Shown: positions 1-5,749 of the stretch, in pieces
How the letters are laid out: the number at the start of each line of letters is the position of its first letter
Numbering within the stretch: the first letter of the stretch is position 1
Origin: Gammaproteobacteria bacterium
GTDB lineage: Bacteria > Pseudomonadota > Gammaproteobacteria > GCA-001735895
Direction of reading: 5' to 3'
Length of the DNA stretch: 6,096 nt
Assembly (NCBI GenBank): GCA_003231795.1
Contig: QIJI01000006.1
Span: 1 to 6,096, forward strand
Translations under genes and position numbers: made by a program
Notes under the pieces: model-generated
What the model was told of the DNA's origin: nothing
Databases searched by the model: none
Seen by the model: only the letters and a program-made list of their open reading frames with translations

Positions 1-800
1 TGAATAGAACTGCTGCGTTCAGGGTGGCGCGGTGCGATCACAATCAGCGTGTCGTTCAATTCCACCGGCCGCGTCTGTAAAAATTCCAGTTCTTCGCCTT
101 CGTGGCTGGAAGCCAGCAGCAGATAATCAGGTTGCAGCAATCGAGGGCGCGATTGCCTGTCTGCACGCAGCACTTTCATATTGCCGATAATCTCAATCAT
201 CTCGGGATCCACACCCATCGCCAGAAGATGCCCCCGATCGCGTTCGCTACGAGTCAGGATTTTTGAAAAATAACCCAGTGTGGTCAGTAACAAGCGGCGG
301 ATATACGCAGGTTGCTCGGAGGACTTTTTAGATAACCTGGCGTTGACCTGAAGCAGCGGGATGGAGTTGCAGCTGGCCTGATACAAAAGCTCCGGCCAGA
401 GCTCAGTTTCCATGATCAGGCCAAGCCGGATTTTATGGCGACGGAAAAAACTTCGGCAAAACCACCAGAAATCGACCGGAACCAGTCCGTGCTCCACCCG
501 GTTTGAAAAATTTTGCACAATAGTTCGGTAACCGGTTGCAGTAAAGCTGGTGAACAGGATCGGATGTTGTTTGGCGAGAAGTGCTTCGACCAGAGGTGTA
601 ATCGATTGCACTTCGCCGACCGAGGATGCGTGCACCCAGATTCTGGCTGCGCCGGTGTTGCTGCCGAAAATTGGCATTCGCATCCGCAGATAGGCGGGCA
701 AACCGTGTTTAAAGCCGTGTCTCAGCCCCTGCACTACCCAGAAAAAGATCAGTGGAAAGGTCATAAGACGATAGGCGATAGCGGGGGCCTTCGGTTTCAT
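1..800 (-). CDS. waaA: 3-deoxy-D-manno-octulosonic acid (Kdo) transferase, 3' end cut by window edge
   Basis: Translating the minus strand from the ATG at 800 gives 266 uninterrupted residues running off the left edge; family members are about 420-430 residues, so the C-terminal donor-binding part is mostly missing. Visible in order: an N-terminal hydrophobic anchor (about residues 13-24), HASSVGE (57-63, whose Glu63 matches the catalytic base of the family, Glu60 in E. coli), METELWP (130-136), NARLS (153-157), GNMK (206-209), SSHEGEE (231-237) and PRHPER (257-262). These are signatures of the GT30 family. WaaA transfers Kdo from CMP-Kdo to lipid IVA at the cytoplasmic face of the inner membrane. 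Whether it is mono- or bifunctional cannot be read from sequence. The start codon overlaps the lpxL stop as ATGA (797-800), indicating translational coupling. The RxGER-like motif usually seen before the HxSSVGE region is not evident, so the N-terminus is somewhat divergent. Confidence 0.93.
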   Translation of the reverse strand, partial: MKPKAPAIAYRLMTFPLIFFWVVQGLRHGFKHGLPAYLRMRMPIFGSNTGAARIWVHASSVGEVQSITPLVEALLAKQHPILFTSFTATGYRTIVQNFSNRVEHGLVPVDFWWFCRSFFRRHKIRLGLIMETELWPELLYQASCNSIPLLQVNARLSKKSSEQPAYIRRLLLTTLGYFSKILTRSERDRGHLLAMGVDPEMIEIIGNMKVLRADRQSRPRLLQPDYLLLASSHEGEELEFLQTRPVELNDTLIVIAPRHPERSSSI

Positions 801-1726
801 GGGTAAAACGGCGCTTCACCTGGGGGACGGGTTCGAAAGCGTCGATGAATCCAGGCATAACTGGCGGGATTCTGACGGATATAGTTTTCGATTGACTGAT
901 TGATTGCGCTGGCGTCGGCTTGCTCGTCGTCGCTGGGAAAATTGTCCAGTGGCGCACCTATTCTGAGTCGATAACCCGAGCCGTCCTGCTTACGTTCAGG
1001 GTAGTAGGGGAGCATTACAGCTCCTGATGATTTTGCCAGGCGCGAACTGGCACTTAGCGTAGCGGTAGCGATTCCCATGAATGGAGCAAACAGATTGCGC
1101 TCGCGATTGAAATCCTGGTCCGGTGCATACCAGGTCGGTATCAGATTTTTAATGCCCTTGACCAGTTGGCGGGTGTTTTTACGTGAGATCGTGTTGACAA
1201 AATAGTGACTACGGCGGGTATACAAATAGCTGTCGAAAAGTTCATTGCGTTGGGTGCGATACATGACTTGCACCGGCATGTACAGTGCCAGCAGGCGAGC
1301 GCCGATTTCAAGACTGGTAAAATGGCCGGTTAGCAGTATCACACCCTGACCATTTTCAAGCGCCGCGTCGATATGCTGGCGACCTTCAATCTCGACAAGC
1401 AGGCGAAATTTCTCTTCGCTCCACCACCAGCACATTGCCATTTCGACGACTGAAATCCCGATGTTTTTGAAACAGTCAATTTTTATCTTGGTTCGCTGCT
1501 GCTGATTCAATTCTGGAAAGCAACGGGACAGATTGATATCGACGATGCGGCCGCGCAATCGGTTGAGCAGGTATAGTGCTCGACCAATACCGCTGCCGAG
1601 CGACAGTGCCATGCGGTAGGGGAGCAGTGAGATCAGGCGCAGCAGCCCTATAACACACCACATGGGCCAGTAAATCGGCCACAGATAGTCGCTGGCCCTG
1701 AATAATTCTGATCGTTTCTTACCCAT
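797..1726 (-). CDS. lpxL: Lipid A biosynthesis late acyltransferase (LpxL/HtrB family)
   Basis: This encodes a 309-residue protein if started at the ATG at 1726, close to the 306 residues of E. coli LpxL. It is an inner-membrane enzyme that moves an acyl chain from acyl-ACP onto Kdo2-lipid IVA. Evidence: a hydrophobic N-terminal segment (about residues 20-55), INLSRCFPEL near 64-73 matching the family's NLxxCFPE motif, and the catalytic HX4E motif HFTSLE at 135-140 (H132/E137 in E. coli). Further on are WYAPDQDF, matching WYAPDHDY, and the C-terminal WIHRRFRTRPPGE, which resembles LpxL/LpxP rather than LpxM. The frame stays open to a TTG at 1816 (339 residues), but those extra 30 residues lie over an inverted repeat and do not align with E. 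coli LpxL as I recall it. No strong ribosome binding site is visible before either start. Its stop overlaps the waaA start, and WaaA makes its substrate. The acyl chain it uses is not predictable here. Confidence 0.92.
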   Translation of the reverse strand: MGKKRSELFRASDYLWPIYWPMWCVIGLLRLISLLPYRMALSLGSGIGRALYLLNRLRGRIVDINLSRCFPELNQQQRTKIKIDCFKNIGISVVEMAMCWWWSEEKFRLLVEIEGRQHIDAALENGQGVILLTGHFTSLEIGARLLALYMPVQVMYRTQRNELFDSYLYTRRSHYFVNTISRKNTRQLVKGIKNLIPTWYAPDQDFNRERNLFAPFMGIATATLSASSRLAKSSGAVMLPYYPERKQDGSGYRLRIGAPLDNFPSDDEQADASAINQSIENYIRQNPASYAWIHRRFRTRPPGEAPFYP

Positions 1727-1729
1727 CGA

Positions 1730-1901
1730 ACTTAGCCCGGAAATTTCATAAATTTGCGCGAAGATCGCACAGACCATTGATTTCACAAGGAAATTTCCGA
1801 AGAAGTCTCGTATCAATGACTCCGGGCGACTGAGGAAATATTCCTTGTGGAATCAATGGGCAAGCGAGATCGTGCATAATTTATGAATTTTCCGGGTTAG
1901 A
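1730..1901. repeat. Long imperfect inverted repeat (fold-back element) between tolC and lpxL
   Basis: The left arm, 1730-1798, and the reverse complement of the right arm, 1834-1901, align over almost their whole length with a few gaps; I judge about three quarters identical by eye. The best-matched blocks are CCCGGAAA followed by TTCATAAATT (from about 1737 and its partner near 1893-1875), and CCATTGATT followed by CACAAGGAA (1774-1792 and its partner 1859-1841). The arms enclose a 35-base loop (1799-1833). There is no U-tract next to the stem, so it does not look like an intrinsic terminator. It holds no convincing ORF. It ends 3 bases before the likely lpxL ATG, so in a tolC-lpxL transcript the stem would cover the lpxL translation start region. 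It could be a MITE-like palindromic element, an mRNA-processing or stabilising hairpin, or a decayed inverted duplication. Confidence 0.75.
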
Positions 1902-1936
1902 AAATGGTACTCATCGAGGGTCCGATTGGATAATTC

Positions 1937-3250
1937 TTACCGCTCAAGCCAGCGGTTGATTTGAATGAGATCATTTTCCATCAGAATTCCCGCAGCCAGT
2001 TTCAGCTTTAGGGCATTGATCAGGTAATCGTAACGGGCGCTGGCATAGTCGCGCTTCGATCGATAGGTTTCACGCAGCGAATCGAGAACATCAACCGAAG
2101 TACGGGTACCCACTTCGAATCCTGCCTGGGTAGCTTCGAGCGCAACATTGCTGGAGTTGAGCGCCTGTTTTAGTGCCTTGACCTGGCTGATGCCGGAAAC
2201 CACATTAAGATAGGCTATGCGTGAGCCCTGCGAGGCCAGTCGAGTTTGCAGTAATACCGTATTTTGAGCCGAGCGATATTCCGATTCGGCCCTGGCCCGT
2301 TCAGCGTCGAGGCGACCGCCGGTAAACAGCGGCATTTGCAACTGAATACCGACACGGACATCGCCCTGCCGGGAATCGCCCAGTAAATCATCATCGCTAT
2401 CCTGGTCTGCATAGCTTGCAGTAAAATCAACGGTTGGGTTTCGGTTGCTACCGCTACGCAACCTTTCATACCTTGCCACGTTGAGATTTTCGCGAGCCGC
2501 GATCAGGTCTCGATTGTTTTCCAGAGCCAGCTTGACCCAGGCACTGGCGTCGGCGGGTTCGGGGAGGGTTAGAACGAGCGAATTCCCCAACCTGGCCAGA
2601 TTGCTGATATTAGCTTCGCCAGTAATAACCACCAATGCCTGAAAAGCGGTTTCACGCAGGTTTTCTGCCAGAATTGCATCCGCTTCTGCGATATCGTAGG
2701 CGGCCTGCGCTTCATGGACATCGGTAATCGCAATCAAACCTACTTCAAAACGTTTTTGCGCCTGCTCTAGCTGTCGCGCAATTGCGGTACGCTCGGCATA
2801 GGCAAAATCTACATTATCCTGAGCCGCGAGAATAGTGAAATAGAACTCGGCAGATCGCAGTATCAGGTCCTGGCGAGCTGCCTGAAGGCGGGCCAGTTCA
2901 GCTGCGCTGCCGGCTTCAGCCGAGTCGATATCAGCACGGATTTCAGTGTTATAAAGTGATTGCGTCAAATTGATGCTGTAACCAATCGTCTGTTTCGAAT
3001 TACTCCCGGTTCTCGAATTGTCCGACTCGCCAAGTGAACCGTTTGCGTTCAGAAAGACCTGGGGTCGATCCCCGGACCTTGCCAGGGGTACCGCTTCTAC
3101 CGCGGCCAGGTAATCTGATTCTGCGATTTGCAATTGGGCGTCATTTTCCTGTGCCAACCGGTATATTTCGACCAGGTCCTGTGCCTGTGCCAACTGGCTC
3201 AATAGCAATAATGCCGTCAGGGTAAATTTAATCGTTGTTCTAAACATCAT
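1937..3250 (-). CDS. tolC: TolC family outer-membrane efflux/secretion channel
   Basis: The 437-residue protein forms, as a trimer, the outer-membrane barrel and periplasmic tunnel used by RND or ABC efflux pumps and type I secretion. A Sec signal peptide covers residues 1-23 (MMFRTT, then a Leu-rich core, with cleavage after AQA before QDL). Two homologous OEP halves are visible. The first carries KRFEVGLIAITDVHEAQ (167-183), and the second the matching GFEVGTRTSVDVLDSL (377-392). The strand motif LQMPLFTGGRLDAE (304-317) is the usual TolC PLFxGG signature. Long Ala/Gln/Arg-rich stretches (105-200, 313-420) fit the coiled-coil tunnel helices. It is a little shorter than E. coli TolC (493-residue precursor), with a short C-terminus after the last helix. 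The start is an ATGATG at 3250; the second ATG is equally possible. It follows the rhodanese gene by 64 bases and precedes lpxL by 210. Confidence 0.95.
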   Translation of the reverse strand: MMFRTTIKFTLTALLLLSQLAQAQDLVEIYRLAQENDAQLQIAESDYLAAVEAVPLARSGDRPQVFLNANGSLGESDNSRTGSNSKQTIGYSINLTQSLYNTEIRADIDSAEAGSAAELARLQAARQDLILRSAEFYFTILAAQDNVDFAYAERTAIARQLEQAQKRFEVGLIAITDVHEAQAAYDIAEADAILAENLRETAFQALVVITGEANISNLARLGNSLVLTLPEPADASAWVKLALENNRDLIAARENLNVARYERLRSGSNRNPTVDFTASYADQDSDDDLLGDSRQGDVRVGIQLQMPLFTGGRLDAERARAESEYRSAQNTVLLQTRLASQGSRIAYLNVVSGISQVKALKQALNSSNVALEATQAGFEVGTRTSVDVLDSLRETYRSKRDYASARYDYLINALKLKLAAGILMENDLIQINRWLER

Positions 3251-3277
3251 GGTGCTTCGTCAACTGAATTTGGTGGG

Positions 3278-3283
3278 ATTATA
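3278..3283 (-). promoter_or_regulatory. Candidate -10 box for tolC
   Basis: The minus strand reads a perfect TATAAT here, 27 bases before the tolC start codon, in an otherwise short gap. No good -35 hexamer sits 16-18 bases upstream; that position is occupied by the AT-rich 14-bp tandem repeat. It may give tolC its own transcription start in addition to read-through from the rhodanese gene. It is a visual match only. Confidence 0.35.
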
Positions 3284-3293
3284 GGGAAACTCA

Positions 3294-3320
3294 ATAGCCA
3301 TTAATATATAGCCATTAATA
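3294..3320. repeat. 14-bp tandem duplication spanning the rhodanese stop codon
   Basis: The plus strand reads ATAGCCATTAATA at 3294-3306 and again at 3308-3320, with a T between, so a 14-base unit is present almost exactly twice. The second copy contains the rhodanese stop codon (TAA on the minus strand, 3317-3315) and its last Tyr codon. The first copy lies in the gap before tolC, just upstream of the candidate -10 box. It looks like a simple slippage duplication. Confidence 0.7.
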
Positions 3321-3632
3321 CAGGGGCATATCCGGGTCCACTTCGCGTGCCCAGGCATCGACGCCCCCCTCCAGGTTGATCAGATTTTCTACTGCCTGTT
3401 GCTGCAGAAACTGGATCACCTGACGGCTGCGAACGCCGTGATGACAGATGACAATAATTTCATCGGCAGTGATCTCAAGCGGTTGAAACTGGGTCGGTAT
3501 TTTTGACATCGGGATATTAATGCTTTGCTCGATATGGCAAATTTCAAATTCCCAGGGCTCGCGGACATCTATCAATACCGGGGTCGTGTGCTCAAGATTT
3601 GCTGCTAACTGCACCGCAGTCATACTCTGCAT
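3315..3632 (-). CDS. Single-domain rhodanese-like sulfurtransferase
   Basis: The 105-residue cytoplasmic protein has no signal peptide and one complete rhodanese domain. LIDVREPWEFEICHIEQSINIP (20-41) is the conserved DVRE and HI..(A/S)xNIP region, and ICHHGVRSR (62-70) is the active-site loop, with Cys63 as the persulfide-forming residue and Arg68 closing a six-residue CHHGVR loop. LEGGVDAWAREVDP (87-100) is the typical C-terminal GG-W helix. A six-residue loop fits sulfur transfer rather than phosphatase activity. The physiological acceptor is unknown. The start is the ATG at 3632, 10 bases after the upstream methyltransferase stop; Met4 at 3623 is an alternative, and neither has a clear ribosome binding site. 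It probably shares a transcript with the genes on both sides. Confidence 0.93.
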   Translation of the reverse strand: MQSMTAVQLAANLEHTTPVLIDVREPWEFEICHIEQSINIPMSKIPTQFQPLEITADEIIVICHHGVRSRQVIQFLQQQAVENLINLEGGVDAWAREVDPDMPLY

Positions 3633-3642
3633 CGGTGATTAC

Positions 3643-4296
3643 TCAATATCTCGGCAATTCGGCTGATCGGGGCGGGGGGAGCCTGGGTAGATCAGTTTCA
3701 AACAATGACTGGGCACTCCACTGTGAATCGCCATCCCGGGTAATCAACATGGCCTGCATCGCCGGAGAATGGCCGGCGACAATAAATAAACGTCCACCGA
3801 CATTTAATGCCTGTTTTAAATGATCCGGGATGCTGGCAACCGAAGCGGTTACCGCGATGACGTCGTATTTTTTATCCTGCGCCAGTTGCGTATGATGGAG
3901 TTGTTCAAAACTGACGTTCGTGATTCCCCGATGCTGAAGATTTTGTTGTGCCTTGTCGATCAGAGCCGCATCGCCATCGATACTGTCTACCTGCCTGGCC
4001 AGTTGCCCGAGGCAGGCGCTGATGTAACCGTAACCACAGCCGATTTCGAGCGCCACATCTTGCTTGTCGATCAGCAGCGCCTGCAACATTCGTCCTTCCA
4101 CAGTTGGCGGCAGCATACGCACGCTATCGGTAACGGGAATTTGACAATCCGCGTAGGCCAGTCCGCGATACGCCTCGTCGACAAAGTCGATGCGATCGAT
4201 GTGATCCAGGGTCGATAACACCCGATGGTCAAGCACTTCCCAGGGGCGGATCTGTTGCTCGATCATGTTGTGTTTTGCCAGCGCTGCGCTACTCAT
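3643..4296 (-). CDS. PCMT-family SAM-dependent methyltransferase (protein-L-isoaspartate O-methyltransferase-like)
   Basis: The 217-residue protein belongs to the protein-L-isoaspartate O-methyltransferase fold family. MIEQQIRPWEVLD (11-23) is the N-terminal signature of the tolC-linked branch. VALEIGCGYGY (81-91) is SAM motif I (usually LEIGTGSGY), and SIDGD (105-109) ends the following strand with the acidic ribose-binding position. YDVIAVTASVASIPDHL (144-160) and GGRLFIVAG (167-175) are motifs II and III. The family's substrate-binding loop, ISQPxxVA in E. coli Pcm, is replaced by LPPTVEGRM (62-70), so isoaspartate repair activity is doubtful. The C-terminus is Pro/Arg-rich. The start is the ATG at 4296; an AGGA lies 13 bases before it, which is far for a ribosome binding site. 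It is first in the minus-strand block and diverges from fadL. Confidence 0.85.
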   Translation of the reverse strand: MSSAALAKHNMIEQQIRPWEVLDHRVLSTLDHIDRIDFVDEAYRGLAYADCQIPVTDSVRMLPPTVEGRMLQALLIDKQDVALEIGCGYGYISACLGQLARQVDSIDGDAALIDKAQQNLQHRGITNVSFEQLHHTQLAQDKKYDVIAVTASVASIPDHLKQALNVGGRLFIVAGHSPAMQAMLITRDGDSQWSAQSLFETDLPRLPPPRSAELPRY

Positions 4297-4331
4297 CAGA
4301 TTATCCGGATTCCTAAATTTATTTGTGTGTC

Positions 4332-4337
4332 ATTATA
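4332..4337 (-). promoter_or_regulatory. Candidate -10 box for the methyltransferase-rhodanese-tolC block
   Basis: The minus strand reads a perfect TATAAT 35 bases before the methyltransferase ATG at 4296. The hexamer 17 bases upstream (GGTGAT) matches TTGACA poorly, so the site would need an activator or be weak. Its position at the head of the five-gene run makes it a reasonable start for the whole minus-strand block. Confidence 0.35.
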
Positions 4338-4392
4338 TAGTAACTAGCTGAGTAATCACCATTCGCGGCAATCATAAAGTTTGTGGAAACAT

Positions 4393-4420
4393 TTGAGTTT
4401 TGAGGACTTAAGGTTATTAT
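4393..4420 (+). promoter_or_regulatory. Candidate sigma70 promoter for fadL
   Basis: TTGAGT at 4393-4398 and TATTAT at 4415-4420 are separated by 16 bases, giving a predicted transcript start near 4427 and a leader of about 68 bases before the ATG at 4495. This argues against translation from the in-frame TTG at 4381, which lies upstream of the promoter. The short inverted repeat GTTTGTGGAAAC (4379-4390) sits just ahead of the -35 box and could be an operator half-site pair, though it is short enough to be chance. Confidence 0.4.
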
Positions 4421-4494
4421 TTCACTACAAATCACGAAAAAGAAAACTAACCAGGAAAATTTCAATCATTTCACGGAATAAATTTTATCCAGAT

Positions 4495-5745
4495 ATGAAA
4501 CAGTCGATAATACTTCTGCTAAGCATTGTTATGGTAGGTACTGCGAGTGCCGGTGGTTATCGAGTCTCAGTTCAAGGTCAAAAAGCAATTGGGATGGCTC
4601 ATACCGGTGTCGCCATGAGCGATAGTGCCGAGGTGGTTTTTTTCAACCCCGGTGCAATGACGCAACTGGAAGCGGATTCTGAATTTGTCGGTGGCATTAC
4701 TCTACTCACGGGCAAAACCGCTTATCAAAATGAAGAGACGTTAGCGGAAGCCGAAACCGACAATGGCATTGGAACACCCGTTAACGGCTATTTCACGCAG
4801 AAAATTAACGATGAAATGACCTGGGGGCTTGGAATTTATACGCCTTATGGTAATACCGTTAAATGGCCCACTGATTGGCAAGGTTCACATCTGGTCAATA
4901 ATATTCAGCTGAAGGCGGTGTATATCCAGCCTACAATTGCTTATCAGATTAATGAAAAGAGCAGCATTGGCTTCGGTCCGAATCTGGTGATCGGGTCGGT
5001 TAATTTCAATCGTAATTTGAGTACTTCATTAACTGACGCTAACGGTGATCGCTCCAATGTTACTATTGATGATTCTGAGGTAACGGCCTGGGGTTATAAT
5101 CTCGGAGTTCTGCACCAGTTATCAGACAAAACGGCACTCGGATTCAGCTATCGTTCCGAAGTAACCTTGGAAGCGCGTGGTGGTGATGCCGATTTTGACA
5201 ACATACCAACCGCCTTAGAAGACGCGTTCCCTGATGGCGAATTTGATGCTGATCTGGTATTACCTGCCGAACTGACCATTGGTGTTGCTTACCAGTACAG
5301 CGACAAGGTGACACTGGCCTTTGATTTCAATCGTACCTTCTGGGCTGCCTTTGAGGAACTGGTGGTCGAGTTTGAAGCGCCGGGAGCAGGAACCTCGGTC
5401 AATGTCAGAAACTACGAAGATTCGAACATTTATCGTTTCGGGTTGCAGTACCAGTATGACCACAAGTGGATTTTTCGAGGCGGCGTTTATTTTGATGAGT
5501 CTCCCGTACCCGATGGATCGTTTGAACCTATCACGCCGCGTAGCGATTCGGTCGGTTATACCGCTGGTGGCAGCTACCGCTATTCAAAGAACCTTGAACT
5601 CGATTTTTCAATGCTCATCCTGACCTTCGGCGAAGTAAACGAGTCTTATGAACATTATGAAGAGGGTGGCTTTACGATTCCCTTCGAAGGGGATTATATC
5701 TCCGATTCCTTCTCGCTGGGCTTTGGCCTGAGTTACCGGTATTAG
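4495..5745 (+). CDS. OmpP1/FadL/TodX family outer-membrane transport protein
   Basis: This is a 416-residue beta-barrel protein predicted to carry long-chain fatty acids or other hydrophobic compounds across the outer membrane. From the ATG at 4495 there is a clean Sec signal peptide (residues 1-19, MKQSIILLL to TASA, cleavage before GGYRV). The mature N-terminus holds the family's hatch region, with MAHTGVAMSD then VVFFNPGAM (47-55), the FadL NPxxM signature. Typical barrel motifs follow, such as GLGIYTPYG and the NNIQLKAVYIQPTIAYQ strand pair, and the chain ends in FGLSYRY with the C-terminal aromatic expected for BAM insertion. The frame is open back to a TTG at 4381, but those 38 extra residues are basic, would bury the signal peptide and begin upstream of the likely promoter. 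No strong ribosome binding site precedes the ATG. The 4-base gap to the next gene indicates an operon. It is more AT-rich than tolC in sampled lines. Confidence 0.92.
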   Translation: MKQSIILLLSIVMVGTASAGGYRVSVQGQKAIGMAHTGVAMSDSAEVVFFNPGAMTQLEADSEFVGGITLLTGKTAYQNEETLAEAETDNGIGTPVNGYFTQKINDEMTWGLGIYTPYGNTVKWPTDWQGSHLVNNIQLKAVYIQPTIAYQINEKSSIGFGPNLVIGSVNFNRNLSTSLTDANGDRSNVTIDDSEVTAWGYNLGVLHQLSDKTALGFSYRSEVTLEARGGDADFDNIPTALEDAFPDGEFDADLVLPAELTIGVAYQYSDKVTLAFDFNRTFWAAFEELVVEFEAPGAGTSVNVRNYEDSNIYRFGLQYQYDHKWIFRGGVYFDESPVPDGSFEPITPRSDSVGYTAGGSYRYSKNLELDFSMLILTFGEVNESYEHYEEGGFTIPFEGDYISDSFSLGFGLSYRY

Positions 5746-5749
5746 AGCC

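Larger units (their letters stand above)
4297..4494. other. Divergent intergenic region between methyltransferase and fadL
   Basis: This is 198 AT-rich bases between the two divergent ATGs. It contains the minus-strand TATAAT at 4332-4337, the plus-strand promoter at 4393-4420 and the short palindrome GTTTGTGGAAAC at 4379-4390. I see no gene, terminator or clear binding site for the known fatty-acid regulators FadR or PsrA; the palindrome has the half-sites in the opposite order to the PsrA consensus. Confidence 0.6.

Noticed and set aside
513..806. Plus-strand ORF of 97 codons opposite waaA
   Set aside because: It lies antisense within a clearly conserved waaA frame and shows no domain or signal; it is a shadow of that frame.
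1774..1859. Intrinsic terminator after tolC
   Set aside because: The stem is long and AT-rich with a 35-base loop and no T-run on the minus strand, unlike a rho-independent terminator.
3820..4218. Plus-strand ORF of 132 codons opposite the methyltransferase
   Set aside because: It mirrors the conserved PCMT-family frame and has no recognisable protein features.
4297..4325. Resemblance of the methyltransferase leader (CCGG and AAATTT blocks) to the fold-back repeat arms
   Set aside because: Only short AT-rich blocks match and gaps are needed; too weak to call another copy.
3634..4362. 12-base identity TGAGTAATCACC before the rhodanese gene (minus strand) and in the divergent region (plus strand)
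   Set aside because: A 12-base match is expected about once or twice by chance in a window this size, and the flanks do not extend it.
4381..4494. 38-residue N-terminal extension of the FadL protein from a TTG
   Set aside because: It is strongly basic, would place the signal peptide internally, and starts upstream of the best promoter. The ATG at 4495 gives a normal signal peptide.
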